Source: Pseudomonas migulae
GTDB lineage: Bacteria > Pseudomonadota > Gammaproteobacteria > Pseudomonadales > Pseudomonadaceae
Direction of reading: 5' to 3'
NCBI RefSeq assembly: GCF_024169315.1
Contig: NZ_JALJWR010000001.1
Coordinates: forward strand, 4,452,501 to 4,516,500
DNA: 64,000 nt
The notes under the pieces are model-generated. The model did not search any database, was not told where the DNA came from, and worked only from the letters and a program-made list of their open reading frames with translations. The translations under genes were made by a program, and so were the position numbers. Below, in pieces: positions 39,844 through 50,036 of the stretch; positions within the stretch are counted from its first letter, which is position 1; each line of letters opens with the position of its first letter.

Positions 39844-39872
39844 GGGCACGATCCTGTTTACAGGTCGTGCCC
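39844..39872 (+). terminator. Terminator of the rpsF operon
   Basis: GGGCACGA and CCTGT pair with ACAGG and TCGTGCCC (one bulged base), followed by TTTGTCTTTCT. Confidence 0.75.
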
Positions 39873-39918
39873 TTTGTCTTTCTGATCTCCCCGCTTTTCA
39901 TAAAATAACCAAGTGGCC

Positions 39919-41313
39919 ATGAACGATATCTCCGCACCCGAGCAATACGATCTGCAAACCGCTTCCCTGAAGGTGCCACCGCATTCCATCGAGGCCGAAC
40001 AGGCCGTGCTCGGTGGTCTGATGCTGGACAATAACGCCTGGGAACGCGTGCTTGATCAAGTCTCCGACGGCGATTTCTACCGGCATGACCACCGCCTGAT
40101 CTTCCGCGCGATCGCCAAGCTCGCCGACCAGAACTCCCCGATCGACGTCGTGACCCTTGCCGAGCAATTGGACAAGGAAGGTCAGACCTCACAGGTTGGT
40201 GGCCTGGGTTACCTCGGCGAGTTGGCGAAAAACACGCCGTCCGTCGCCAACATCAAGGCCTATGCGCAGATCGTCCGCGCACGGGCGACGCTGCGGCAGC
40301 TGATCGGCATCGCTACCGAGATTGCCGACAGCGCCTTCAACCCGGAAGGCCGCACCGCTGAAGAGATTCTCGACGAAGCCGAACGTCAGATCTTCCAGAT
40401 CGCCGAGGCCCGGCCTAAAACCGGCGGCCCGGTGAGCGTGAATGACCTGCTGACCAAGGCCATCGACCGCATCGACACCCTGTTCAACACCGACAACGCC
40501 ATCACTGGCCTGTCCACCGGTTACACCGACCTCGACGAGAAGACCAGCGGCCTGCAGCCGTCCGACCTGATCATCGTCGCCGGCCGTCCATCCATGGGTA
40601 AGACCACCTTTGCGATGAACCTGGTGGAAAACGCCGTGCTGCGCAGCGACAAGTGCGTGCTGGTGTACTCGCTCGAGATGCCAGGTGAATCGCTGATCAT
40701 GCGTATGTTGTCGTCCCTCGGCCGTATCGACCAGACCAAGGTTCGTGCCGGTCGCCTGGATGACGACGACTGGCCGCGCCTGACGTCGGCCGTCAACCTG
40801 CTGAACGATCGCAAGTTGTTCATCGACGATACGGCGGGTATCAGCCCGTCGGAAATGCGCGCGCGGACCCGGCGTCTGGTGCGTGAACACGGCGACGTCG
40901 CCCTGATCATGATCGACTACCTGCAATTGATGCAGATTCCGGGTTCCGGTGGTGATAACCGGACCAACGAGATTTCCGAAATCTCCCGTTCCTTGAAGGC
41001 CCTGGCCAAGGAATTCAACTGCCCGGTGGTGGCGCTGTCACAGCTCAACCGCTCCCTGGAGCAACGACCGAACAAACGGCCAATCAACTCCGACCTCCGG
41101 GAATCCGGAGCGATCGAGCAGGATGCCGACGTCATCATGTTCGTGTACCGGGACGAGGTGTATCACCCGGAAACCGAGCACAAAGGCATCGCCGAGATCA
41201 TCATCGGCAAACAGCGGAACGGCCCGATCGGTACGTCGCGACTGGCGTTCATCGGCAAGTACACCCGCTTCGAAAACCTGGCGCCGGGTAGCTACAACTT
41301 CGACGACGAGTAA
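39919..41313 (+). CDS. dnaB: Replicative DNA helicase DnaB
   Basis: 464 aa from the ATG at 39919; an upstream GTG at 39913 would add two residues, but MNDISAPEQYDLQ is the normal Pseudomonas N terminus. An N-terminal primase-interacting domain, a linker helix and a RecA-like C-terminal domain with Walker A GRPSMGKTT (from residue 222) and IDYLQLM. The hexamer unwinds DNA at the fork. The Shine-Dalgarno signal is poor. Confidence 0.97.
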   Translation: MNDISAPEQYDLQTASLKVPPHSIEAEQAVLGGLMLDNNAWERVLDQVSDGDFYRHDHRLIFRAIAKLADQNSPIDVVTLAEQLDKEGQTSQVGGLGYLGELAKNTPSVANIKAYAQIVRARATLRQLIGIATEIADSAFNPEGRTAEEILDEAERQIFQIAEARPKTGGPVSVNDLLTKAIDRIDTLFNTDNAITGLSTGYTDLDEKTSGLQPSDLIIVAGRPSMGKTTFAMNLVENAVLRSDKCVLVYSLEMPGESLIMRMLSSLGRIDQTKVRAGRLDDDDWPRLTSAVNLLNDRKLFIDDTAGISPSEMRARTRRLVREHGDVALIMIDYLQLMQIPGSGGDNRTNEISEISRSLKALAKEFNCPVVALSQLNRSLEQRPNKRPINSDLRESGAIEQDADVIMFVYRDEVYHPETEHKGIAEIIIGKQRNGPIGTSRLAFIGKYTRFENLAPGSYNFDDE

Positions 41314-41316
41314 CCT

Positions 41317-41407
41317 TGTGGGAGCGGGCTTGCTCGCGAATGCGGTAGTACATTCAGCCTGATTGCTGAATGACACACCGCTTTCGCGAGCAAGCCCGCT
41401 CTCACAT
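41317..41407. repeat. REP-like palindrome, GTGGGAGCGGGC type
   Basis: Left GTGGGAGCGGGCTTGCTCGC, right GCGAGCAAGCCCGCTCTCAC, between dnaB and the radical SAM gene. The right arm has one mismatch. Confidence 0.85.
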
Positions 41408-41504
41408 GGGTTACGCGTTATTTCCGACCATAGCCGTCGGAATTGGTTATTTTTTGTGCTATATTCCGCGCCCGCGATTTTTCATCTCAACACCGGTCAT
41501 CGTC

Positions 41505-43808
41505 ATGCAAACAGCCAAGCCGTTATTTGACTATCCCAAGTACTGGGCCGAATGTTTCGGTCCAGCGCCATTCCTGCCAATGAGCAGGGAGGAGATGGAT
41601 CAGCTTGGCTGGGATTCATGCGACATCATCATCGTCACCGGTGATGCGTACGTTGACCATCCGTCGTTCGGCATGGCGATCATTGGCCGGCTGTTGGAGT
41701 CGCAAGGCTTCCGCGTCGGGATCATTGCCCAGCCGAACTGGCAGTCAAAAGACGACTTCATGAAGCTCGGCGAGCCGAACCTGTTCTTCGGCGTCGCGGC
41801 CGGCAACATGGACTCGATGATCAACCGCTACACCGCCGACAAGAAAATCCGTTCCGATGACGCCTACACCCCCGGTGGCCTGGCGGGCAAACGTCCGGAT
41901 CGCGCGAGCCTGGTTTACAGCCAGCGCTGCAAGGAAGCCTACAAGAACGTGCCGATCGTTCTTGGCGGCATCGAAGCGTCCCTGCGCCGCATCGCCCACT
42001 ACGATTACTGGCAGGACCGGGTTCGCAACTCGATCCTGATCGATGCCTGCGCCGACATCCTGCTTTACGGCAACGCCGAGCGTGCGATCGTCGAAGTCGC
42101 CCAGCGTCTGTCCTACGGTCACAAGATCGAAGACATCACCGACGTGCGCGGCACCGCGTTCATCCGTCGCGACACGCCGAAAGACTGGTACGAAGTCGAT
42201 TCCACGCGTATCGACCGTCCGGGCAAGATCGACAAGATCATCAACCCGTACGTCAACACCCAGGACACCCAGGCCTGCGCCATCGAGCAGGAAAAGGGGC
42301 CGGTTGAAGACCCGACTGAAGCCAAGGTCGTGCAGATCCTGGCCAGCCCGAAAATGACCCGCGACAAGACCGTGATCCGTCTGCCATCGGTCGAGAAAGT
42401 CCGTGGTGATGCCGTTCTCTACGCTCACGCCAACCGCGTGCTTCACCTCGAAACCAACCCGGGCAACGCCCGTGCGCTGGTGCAGAAGCACGGCGAAGTC
42501 GACGTCTGGTTCAACCCGCCACCGATTCCGATGACCACCGAAGAAATGGACTACGTGTTCGGCATGCCTTATGCGCGCATTCCGCACCCGGCGTACGGCA
42601 AGGAAAAAATCCCGGCCTACGACATGATCCGCTTCTCGGTGAACATCATGCGTGGCTGCTTCGGCGGCTGCACGTTCTGCTCGATCACCGAGCACGAAGG
42701 CCGGATCATCCAGAACCGTTCCGAAGAGTCGATCATTCGCGAAATCGAAGAGATCCGCGACAAGGTTCCGGGTTTCACCGGCGTCATTTCCGACCTCGGC
42801 GGCCCGACCGCGAACATGTACCGCATCGCCTGCAAGAGCCCGGAAATCGAATCCGCGTGCCGCAAACCGTCGTGCGTATTCCCTGGCATTTGTCCGAACC
42901 TGAACACCGACCACTCGTCGCTGATTCAGCTGTATCGCAGCGCCCGTGCCTTGCCGGGTGTGAAGAAGATTTTGATCGCTTCCGGCCTGCGTTACGACCT
43001 CGCGGTCGAGTCGCCGGAATACGTCAAGGAGCTGGTGACCCACCACGTCGGTGGCTACCTGAAGATCGCCCCGGAACACACCGAGGAAGGTCCGCTCAAC
43101 CAGATGATGAAGCCGGGCATCGGCAGCTATGACAAATTCAAGCGCATGTTCGAGAAGTACTCCAAGGAAGCCGGGAAAGAGCAGTACCTGATTCCGTACT
43201 TCATCGCCGCCCACCCGGGCACCACCGACGAAGACATGATGAACCTGGCCCTGTGGCTCAAGGGCAACGGTTTCCGTGCCGACCAGGTGCAGGCGTTCTA
43301 CCCGTCGCCGATGGCCACCGCCACCGCGATGTACCACTCGGGCAAGAACCCGCTGCGCAAGGTCACTTACAAGAGCGATGCCGTGACCATCGTCAAGAGC
43401 GAAGAGCAGCGTCGTCTGCACAAAGCGTTCTTGCGTTATCACGACCCGAAAGGCTGGCCGATATTGCGTGAAGCGCTGACCCGCATGGGCCGCGCCGACC
43501 TGATCGGGCCGGGCAAGAACCAGTTGATCCCGTTGCATCAACCGGCGACCGACAGTTACCAGAGCGCCCGTCGCAAGAACTCGACGCCGGCCGGCAGCCA
43601 CAAGGTTGCAGGGGAAAAGACCACCAAGATCCTGACCCAGCACACCGGACTGCCACCGCGCGCCAGCGATGGCGGGAACCCGTGGGACAAGCGCGAACAG
43701 GCCAAGGCAGCGGCATTCGCCCGAAACCAGCAAGCGGCGAAGGAGCGCAAGGATGCGGCCAAGGGCAAAGGGCCGAAGCCTGCGCGCAAGCCGGTTGTAC
43801 CGCGCTAA
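41505..43808 (+). CDS. YgiQ-family radical SAM protein
   Basis: 767 aa from the ATG at 41505 ([14 protein letters not shown]); the frame extends upstream to 41370 only through the repeat. The N-terminal domain resembles a B12-binding-like region of UPF0313 proteins ([20 protein letters not shown]). The radical SAM cluster motif is CFGGCTFC near residue 390, followed by TEHEGR. The C-terminal 100 residues are Lys/Arg/Gln/Ala-rich. The substrate of YgiQ is not known. An extended -10 (TGCTATATT, 41457-41465) lies 40 bases upstream. Confidence 0.9.
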   Translation: MQTAKPLFDYPKYWAECFGPAPFLPMSREEMDQLGWDSCDIIIVTGDAYVDHPSFGMAIIGRLLESQGFRVGIIAQPNWQSKDDFMKLGEPNLFFGVAAGNMDSMINRYTADKKIRSDDAYTPGGLAGKRPDRASLVYSQRCKEAYKNVPIVLGGIEASLRRIAHYDYWQDRVRNSILIDACADILLYGNAERAIVEVAQRLSYGHKIEDITDVRGTAFIRRDTPKDWYEVDSTRIDRPGKIDKIINPYVNTQDTQACAIEQEKGPVEDPTEAKVVQILASPKMTRDKTVIRLPSVEKVRGDAVLYAHANRVLHLETNPGNARALVQKHGEVDVWFNPPPIPMTTEEMDYVFGMPYARIPHPAYGKEKIPAYDMIRFSVNIMRGCFGGCTFCSITEHEGRIIQNRSEESIIREIEEIRDKVPGFTGVISDLGGPTANMYRIACKSPEIESACRKPSCVFPGICPNLNTDHSSLIQLYRSARALPGVKKILIASGLRYDLAVESPEYVKELVTHHVGGYLKIAPEHTEEGPLNQMMKPGIGSYDKFKRMFEKYSKEAGKEQYLIPYFIAAHPGTTDEDMMNLALWLKGNGFRADQVQAFYPSPMATATAMYHSGKNPLRKVTYKSDAVTIVKSEEQRRLHKAFLRYHDPKGWPILREALTRMGRADLIGPGKNQLIPLHQPATDSYQSARRKNSTPAGSHKVAGEKTTKILTQHTGLPPRASDGGNPWDKREQAKAAAFARNQQAAKERKDAAKGKGPKPARKPVVPR

Positions 43809-43828
43809 ACGTTGACCGCTGATAACAG

Positions 43829-43854
43829 AACGCCAACCTTCGGGTTGGCGTTTT
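43829..43854 (+). terminator. Rho-independent terminator after the YgiQ gene
   Basis: AACGCCAACC, loop TTC, GGGTTGGCGTTTT. Confidence 0.9.
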
Positions 43855-43886
43855 GCGTTTAAGGCTTGAAAGTTTTGCCCGGGCGA

Positions 43887-43995
43887 CTGGCCCCTTCGCG
43901 GGTAAGCCTCGCTCCTACAGGGATCCCTGTCGTTCACAAAATCCTGCGTCCACAGAAAAACCTGTAGGAGCGAGGCTTACCCGCGAAGGGGCCAG
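43887..43995. repeat. REP-like palindrome with perfect 35-bp arms
   Basis: Positions 43887-43921 and 43961-43995 are exact inverted complements (35 bp), starting CTGGCCCCTTCGCGGG. The 39-base loop is unstructured. GTAGGAGCGAGGC type. The remaining bases to 44131 hold no supported gene. Confidence 0.9.
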
Positions 43996-44131
43996 TACCG
44001 TCACTCTAAAACTTTCCTGACAGCACTCGCCGCCACATTAACGTGCAACTCCCCCAAACCAATTCCCCGCATCGCCCGATTTTGGTGCTGTACTGCCTCA
44101 AGCACTCGGAGAAAGCGCCAGCGCTGCTGCA

Positions 44132-44147
44132 TGGCATAAGTCTTGCG
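44132..44147 (+). promoter_or_regulatory. Putative sigma-54 promoter of the ATP-grasp/transglutaminase operon
   Basis: TGGCATAAGTCTTGCG matches the -24/-12 pattern TGGCAYR-N4-TTGC. A start of transcription near 44158 would give a 28-base leader with Shine-Dalgarno CAGGAGG at 44173-44179, which favours the GTG at 44186 as the start codon. A regulator binding site is expected upstream; only half-sites GGTGC (44083) and GCAC (44102) were seen. Confidence 0.55.
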
Positions 44148-44185
44148 CGCTTTCGAATACGCTTATGGCTCGCAGGAGGCACGCC

Positions 44186-47100
44186 GTGTCGATTCATGTC
44201 GCATTGCACCACGTCACGCATTACCGCTACGACCGCGCCGTCGAGCTCGGGCCGCAGATCGTTCGTCTGCGTCCGGCCGCCCACAGTCGCACGCGGATAT
44301 TGTCGTACGCGCTGAAAGTCTCGCCCGAGCAGCATTTCATCAACTGGCAGCAAGACCCCCAGGGCAATTACCTGGCGCGGTTGGTGTTCCCGGAGAAAAC
44401 CGAGGAACTACGGATCGAAGTCGATCTGCTGGCCGAAATGGCGGTGTTCAATCCGTTCGACTTCTTCCTTGAGCCCTACGCGGAACAAATTCCGTTCGCC
44501 TATGCCGCGGACGAGCGCAAGGAGCTGGCGCCGTACCTGGAAACCTTGCCCCTGACGCCGAAGTTCCAGGCCTACCTGGACGGCATCGACCGCACGCTGC
44601 TGCCGAGCGTGGATTTCCTCGTCGCGCTGAACCAGCGTCTGAGCGAAGACATCGGCTACCTGATCCGCATGGAACCGGGCGTGCAGATGCCTGAACACAC
44701 CCTCGAACACGCCTCCGGTTCCTGCCGCGACTCGGCATGGCTGCTGGTGCAATTGCTGCGCAACCTTGGACTGGCGGCGCGTTTCGTCTCCGGCTATCTC
44801 ATTCAACTCACCGCCGATGTCAAAAGTCTGGATGGCCCTTCTGGCACCGAGGTGGACTTCACCGATTTGCACGCCTGGTGCGAAGTGTATTTGCCGGGTG
44901 CCGGCTGGATCGGCCTGGACGCGACGTCAGGGCTGTTTGCCGGCGAAGGACACATTCCGTTGGCGTGTAGTCCCGATCCGGGCTCTGCGGCACCGATCAG
45001 TGGCCTGGTGGAACCGTGCGAGTGCGAATTCACCCACGAAATGTCCGTGGAGCGGATTTGGGAGGCGCCGCGGGTCACCAAGCCCTACACCGAAGATCAA
45101 TGGCTGGCGATCCAGGCACTGGGCCGGCAGATCGATGCCGATCTGCTGGAAGGCGACGTACGCCTGACCATGGGCGGCGAGCCGACCTTCGTCTCCATCG
45201 ACGATCCGGACGGCGACGAATGGAACACCGCCGCGCTCGGGCCGGACAAGCGTCGCCTGTCCGCCGAACTGTTCCAGCGTATGCGCAAGCGTTACGCGCC
45301 CAAGGGCCTGGTGCATTTCGGTCAAGGCAAGTGGTACCCCGGCGAGCAACTGCCGCGTTGGTCGCTCAACTGCTACTGGCGCCGCGACGGCGTGCCGATC
45401 TGGCACAACAGCGCGCTGATTGCCGATGAGCAGGAAGACTACGGCGCCGATGGTGAATTGGCCGGGCGCTTTCTGGCGAGTGTCGCCGAACGTTTGAAAA
45501 TTCCGACGCGTTTTGTGTTCCCTGCCTACGAAGACAATTTCTATTACCTCTGGCGCGAAGGTACGTTGCCGCAGAACGTCAGCGCCGAAGACTCACGTCT
45601 CGAAGAGCCGCTCGAACGAGCCCGTCTGCGGAAAGTCTTCAGTCAGGGCCTGGATAAAGTGATTGGCCAGGTCCTGCCGCTGGCGCGCACCGCCAAGGGC
45701 GATCAGTGGCAAAGCGGTCGCTGGTATCTGCGCGACGAGCATTGCCGCCTGGTGCCCGGGGACTCGCCGCTGGGCTATCGCTTGCCACTGGGTTCGCAGC
45801 CGTGGGTGAAAGCCGCCGAGTTTCCGTTCATCTATCCCAATGACCCCAACCAGGAATTCCCTGCGCTGCCGGATACGCAGCAATTAAACAGCCCGGGAGC
45901 ACCTGCCGACGCGGTCGAGCGGGATCTGGAGGTCGACGAATCCGCCGACTGGCTGACCCGTACCGCGTTCTGCGCCGAGGCGCGGGAAGGGCGGTTGTAC
46001 CTGTTCATGCCGCCGCTGGAGCGGGTCGAGGATTATCTGGAGCTGGTCACCGCAATCGAGGCCACGGCGCAGGAGTTGCGCTGCCCGGTGTTGCTGGAAG
46101 GCTATGAGCCGCCGAGCGATCCACGCCTGAGCAACTTCCGTATCACTCCAGACCCGGGCGTGATCGAGGTCAACGTGCAGCCGTCCGCCACGTGGGACGA
46201 ACTGGTCGAGCGCACCGAGTTTCTCTACGAAGAAGCGCGCCAGACCCGGCTGACCACCGAGAAATTCATGATTGATGGCCGACACACGGGCACTGGCGGC
46301 GGTAACCATTTCGTACTGGGTGGCGCGACACCGGCTGACTCACCCTTTCTGCGCCGTCCGGATCTGTTGCGCAGTCTGATCAGCTATTGGCACAACCATC
46401 CGTCCTTGTCCTACCTGTTTTCCGGATTGTTCATCGGCCCGACGTCCCAGGCGCCGCGCGTCGATGAAGCCCGCAACGATGCGTTGTACGAGCTGGAAAT
46501 CGCCTTCGCCCAAATGCCCCAACCCGGTGAGGAATGCGCGCCTTGGCTGGTGGACCGGTTGTTGCGCAACCTGCTGATCGACGTGACCGGCAACACCCAC
46601 CGCGCCGAGTTCTGCATCGACAAGCTGTATTCACCGGACGGCGCGACGGGGCGCCTCGGCTTGCTGGAGTTGCGTGCCTTTGAAATGCCGCCGCATGCGC
46701 GCATGAGTCTGGCGCAACAGTTGTTGCTGCGAGCGCTGGTCGCACGATTCTGGCGCGAGCCATATGCGCCGCCGAAACTGGCGCGCTGGGGCACTGAATT
46801 GCACGACCGGTTCCTGTTGCCGCACTTTATCGAGCAGGATTTCGCGGACGTCATCGTGGATCTCAACGCCTCGGGTTATCCGGTGCGGGCCGAATGGTTT
46901 GCCGCACATCTGGAATTCCGTTTTCCCAAGGTCGGCGATTACGCCGTCAGCGGCATTGAACTGGAAGTGCGTCAGGCGCTGGAACCGTGGCATGTGCTGG
47001 GCGAGGAGGGCGCCGTCGGCGGCACGGTGCGCTATGTGGATTCGTCCCTTGAACGCCTGCAGGTCAAGCTCACCGGCCTGCCACCGCAACGTTATTTGCT

Positions 47101-47461
47101 GACCTGCAATGGCGTTCCGGTGCCCTTGCAGCCCACCGGGCGGGTTGGCGAGTTCGTCGCCGGTGTGCGTTTCCGCGCCTGGCAGCCCGCCAACTGCCTG
47201 CAACCGACCATTCCCGTCCACGCGCCGCTGGTGTTCGACCTGCTCGACACCTGGATGCAGCGGTCTCTGGGTGGCTGCCAGTACCACGTCGCCCATCCCG
47301 GCGGGCGCAATTACGACAGTTTGCCGGTGAACGCCAATGAAGCCGAGAGTCGGAGGATGGCGCGTTTCTTCCGCATCGGACACAGCCCTGGGAAACTTCC
47401 TATACCGATTCTGGAAATTAACGACGAGCTGCCGATGACTCTCGATTTGCGACGTTTCTAA
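44186..47461 (+). CDS. Transglutaminase-like/DUF2126 protein (predicted amidoligase partner)
   Basis: 1091 aa from the GTG at 44186, supported by CAGGAGG 7 bases upstream and the promoter position. The N-terminal 280 residues are a bacterial transglutaminase-like module: SIHVALHHVTHYRYDR, then the triad Cys180 (SGSCRDS), His229 (LHAW) and Asp245 (LDATSG). The rest (about 300-1091) is DUF2126, with LTMGGEPTFVSIDDPDG and HTGTGGGNHFVLGG; in comparative work this belongs to an ATP-grasp/COOH-NH2 ligase-like class. Operon with the next two genes. Reaction and product unknown; the family is predicted to make or trim a peptide or isopeptide. Confidence 0.88.
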   Translation: MSIHVALHHVTHYRYDRAVELGPQIVRLRPAAHSRTRILSYALKVSPEQHFINWQQDPQGNYLARLVFPEKTEELRIEVDLLAEMAVFNPFDFFLEPYAEQIPFAYAADERKELAPYLETLPLTPKFQAYLDGIDRTLLPSVDFLVALNQRLSEDIGYLIRMEPGVQMPEHTLEHASGSCRDSAWLLVQLLRNLGLAARFVSGYLIQLTADVKSLDGPSGTEVDFTDLHAWCEVYLPGAGWIGLDATSGLFAGEGHIPLACSPDPGSAAPISGLVEPCECEFTHEMSVERIWEAPRVTKPYTEDQWLAIQALGRQIDADLLEGDVRLTMGGEPTFVSIDDPDGDEWNTAALGPDKRRLSAELFQRMRKRYAPKGLVHFGQGKWYPGEQLPRWSLNCYWRRDGVPIWHNSALIADEQEDYGADGELAGRFLASVAERLKIPTRFVFPAYEDNFYYLWREGTLPQNVSAEDSRLEEPLERARLRKVFSQGLDKVIGQVLPLARTAKGDQWQSGRWYLRDEHCRLVPGDSPLGYRLPLGSQPWVKAAEFPFIYPNDPNQEFPALPDTQQLNSPGAPADAVERDLEVDESADWLTRTAFCAEAREGRLYLFMPPLERVEDYLELVTAIEATAQELRCPVLLEGYEPPSDPRLSNFRITPDPGVIEVNVQPSATWDELVERTEFLYEEARQTRLTTEKFMIDGRHTGTGGGNHFVLGGATPADSPFLRRPDLLRSLISYWHNHPSLSYLFSGLFIGPTSQAPRVDEARNDALYELEIAFAQMPQPGEECAPWLVDRLLRNLLIDVTGNTHRAEFCIDKLYSPDGATGRLGLLELRAFEMPPHARMSLAQQLLLRALVARFWREPYAPPKLARWGTELHDRFLLPHFIEQDFADVIVDLNASGYPVRAEWFAAHLEFRFPKVGDYAVSGIELEVRQALEPWHVLGEEGAVGGTVRYVDSSLERLQVKLTGLPPQRYLLTCNGVPVPLQPTGRVGEFVAGVRFRAWQPANCLQPTIPVHAPLVFDLLDTWMQRSLGGCQYHVAHPGGRNYDSLPVNANEAESRRMARFFRIGHSPGKLPIPILEINDELPMTLDLRRF

Positions 47462-47549
47462 ACCGTACGCGACGCTCGGATTTTTCGTATATCCGGGCGT
47501 CATGAGCCTGCGTTAGTCTGACCGTTCCTTGCTGTCTGCCGAGCTTTCC

Positions 47550-50036
47550 ATGCCTGACCTGCTAGACCGCTACCCGCTGACCGCGGGCACTTATCACGAA
47601 CTGCTCAACGACAGCGGCGCGGTGCGCCCGCACTGGCGTCGGCTGTTCGACCAGTTGCAACGCAGCACGCCCGCGCAACTGGTACAGCGTCAGGCGTTGC
47701 TGGCCCGGCAGATTCAGGAAAACGGCGTGACCTACAACGTCTACGCCGACCCCAAGGGCGCGGACCGGCCGTGGGAACTGGACCTGCTGCCGCATGTGAT
47801 CTCCGCTGATGAGTGGGCGTTGTTGTCAGCCGGGATCGCTCAGCGGGCGCGCCTGTTGAATGCTGTGCTCGCGGATTTGTACGGGCCGCAGCGGCTGATT
47901 GCGGAAGGCTTGCTGCCCGCCGAGTTGGTGTTCGGTCACAACAATTTCCTCTGGCCCTGTCAGGGCATCACGCCGCCTGACGGGGCTTTTCTGCATCTGT
48001 ATGCCGTGGATCTGGCGCGCACGCCCGACGGGCGCTGGTGGGTCACGGCGGATCGGACCCAGGCACCGTCCGGCGCGGGTTACGCTCTGGAAAACCGCAC
48101 GATCGTGTCCCGGGCCTTTCCCGAGTTGTACCGTGATTTGAAGGTGCAGCATCTGGCCGGGTTCTTCCGCACGCTGCAGGAAACCCTGGCCCGCCAGGCA
48201 CCGAGCGATGATGAAGCGCCGTTGGTGGTATTACTGACACCGGGGCGTTTCAACGAAAGCTATTTCGAACATTTGTACCTGGCACGGCAGCTCGGTTATC
48301 CACTGGTGGAGGGTGGCGACCTTACGGTGCGCGATGCCACGGTCTACCTGAAAACCTTGAGCGGCCTGCGGCGGGTCCACGCGATCATGCGCCGGCTCGA
48401 CGACGACTTCTGCGACCCGTTGGAGTTGCGCACCGACTCTGCGCTTGGCGTGCCGGGCCTGCTCGAAGCCGTGCGGCAGGGGCGAGTGCTGGTGGCCAAT
48501 GCACTCGGCAGCGGCGTTCTCGAGTCGCCGGGATTGCTGGGTTTCCTGCCGAGGATCAACCAATTCCTGTTCGGCGAAGAGCTGACCCTGCCCTCTATTG
48601 CGACGTGGTGGTGCGGCGAAGCGCCGGTGCTGGCACAGGCGTTGGAAAAGTTGCCGGAGTTGCTGATCAAACCGGCGTTCCCTTCGCAGAGCTTCGCGCC
48701 GGTATTTGGCCGTGATTTGAGTGAAAAGCAGCGCCAGAGCCTCGCTGAGCGCATGCAGGCGCGACCGTACGCCTATGTGGCGCAAGAACTGGCGCAATTG
48801 TCCCAGGCGCCGATCTGGCAGGCTGAGGACGGTCAGTTACAGCCTCGGGCCATCGGCATGCGCATGTATGCGGTGGCCAGTCGCGACGGCTATCGAGTGC
48901 TGCCCGGTGGCTTGACCCGCGTGGCCGCGGAGGCTGACGCTGAAGTGGTCTCGATGCAACGCGGTGGCGCGAGCAAGGACACTTGGGTGCTCGGCGATCG
49001 GCCGCCCAGCGGTGAACAGTGGAAAGCCCAGCGCAGCATCGGCGTGCACGACCTGGTGCGGCGCGATCCGTATTTGCCGTCGCGGGTGGTGGAAAACCTG
49101 TTCTGGTTCGGCCGTTACTGCGAACGCTGTGATGACAGCGCGCGTTTGTTGCGGATCATGCTGGCGCGCTATGTCGATGGCGACGACCCGCAAGCCCTGG
49201 AAGCGGCGGTCGATCTCGGCGAGCGGCTGATGTTGTTGCCGGATGAAGGTGAATTGCCTGAGCGGTTACTGGCGGCGTTGCTCGGCGATGACTGGCCGTT
49301 CAGCCTGCGTTCCAACCTGCAGCGCTTGCAGTGGGCGGCTTCGCAGGTGCGCGGCAAGCTCTCGCGGGAAAACTGGCAGGCGCTGGTGGAGTTGCAGCGC
49401 GAGGCCATGGAGCTGGAAACCGGGGAGCCGGATTTCGGCGAATTGCTGGATTTTCTCAACCGTCTGTTGATGTCGCTGGCGGCGCTGTCCGGTTTTGCCC
49501 TCGACGACATGACCCGGGACGAAGGCTGGCGCTTCCTGATGATCGGCCGGCGGATCGAGCGCCTGCAGTTTCTCAGCGGCAGCCTGGCGGCGTTCCTGCG
49601 CGGCAGCGGCGCCTTCGATCAGGCCGGACTGGAATGGCTGCTGGAGCTGGGCAACAGCAGCATCACCTACCGTTCGCGGTATCTGGCGGTGGCGCAATTG
49701 ATCCCGGTGCTGGACCTGTTGCTGCTCGACGAGCAGAACCCGCACGCGGTGCTGTTCCAATTGAAGCTGGTGACCCGCACCCTTAAACGTTTGAACGATG
49801 ATTTCGGTGTGCCGCGCGAAGCGGGTCTGCCGCAATTGGTCGAGCGGCTGGCGCGCTTCGACCTGGGGTGCCTGGAGAATTCGCTGTTCGGCGACGCCAG
49901 CGTTCGTGCCGCCATTGATGGGCTGGCCGATCTGCTCCAGGAGATCGCCGACGCCAGCGGACAAGTGTCGGATCGACTGGCGTTGCGCCATTTCGCCCAT
50001 GTCGACGATGTCAGCCAGCGCACGGTGTCCGTCTGA
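47550..50036 (+). CDS. Circularly permuted ATP-grasp protein fused to alpha-E domain
   Basis: 828 aa from the ATG at 47550; a TTG at 47529 is also in frame. The N-terminal half (about 80-460) is the circularly permuted ATP-grasp type 2 family (DUF404/DUF407): DLYGPQRLIAEGLLP, LVEGGDLTVRDATVYLKTL, LVANALGSGVLESPGL, and GMRMYAVASRDGYRVLPGGL. The C-terminal half (about 510-815) is the helical alpha-E domain (DUF403) with LPSRVVENLFWFGRYCERC. The pair is usually coded by separate genes; here they are fused. Predicted to ligate amino groups to carboxylates with ATP. The stop overlaps the next start (TGATG). Confidence 0.92.
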   Translation: MPDLLDRYPLTAGTYHELLNDSGAVRPHWRRLFDQLQRSTPAQLVQRQALLARQIQENGVTYNVYADPKGADRPWELDLLPHVISADEWALLSAGIAQRARLLNAVLADLYGPQRLIAEGLLPAELVFGHNNFLWPCQGITPPDGAFLHLYAVDLARTPDGRWWVTADRTQAPSGAGYALENRTIVSRAFPELYRDLKVQHLAGFFRTLQETLARQAPSDDEAPLVVLLTPGRFNESYFEHLYLARQLGYPLVEGGDLTVRDATVYLKTLSGLRRVHAIMRRLDDDFCDPLELRTDSALGVPGLLEAVRQGRVLVANALGSGVLESPGLLGFLPRINQFLFGEELTLPSIATWWCGEAPVLAQALEKLPELLIKPAFPSQSFAPVFGRDLSEKQRQSLAERMQARPYAYVAQELAQLSQAPIWQAEDGQLQPRAIGMRMYAVASRDGYRVLPGGLTRVAAEADAEVVSMQRGGASKDTWVLGDRPPSGEQWKAQRSIGVHDLVRRDPYLPSRVVENLFWFGRYCERCDDSARLLRIMLARYVDGDDPQALEAAVDLGERLMLLPDEGELPERLLAALLGDDWPFSLRSNLQRLQWAASQVRGKLSRENWQALVELQREAMELETGEPDFGELLDFLNRLLMSLAALSGFALDDMTRDEGWRFLMIGRRIERLQFLSGSLAAFLRGSGAFDQAGLEWLLELGNSSITYRSRYLAVAQLIPVLDLLLLDEQNPHAVLFQLKLVTRTLKRLNDDFGVPREAGLPQLVERLARFDLGCLENSLFGDASVRAAIDGLADLLQEIADASGQVSDRLALRHFAHVDDVSQRTVSV

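Noticed and set aside
41370..41504. N-terminal extension of the YgiQ protein
   Set aside because: It reads through a REP-like palindrome and is not part of the family.
41745..43937. 730-aa minus-strand frame opposite the YgiQ gene
   Set aside because: Antisense shadow; rich in Arg/Val/Asp with no recognisable motif.
44006..44353. 115-aa minus-strand frame before the transglutaminase operon
   Set aside because: It overlaps the start of the DUF2126 gene and the sigma-54 promoter and has no support of its own.
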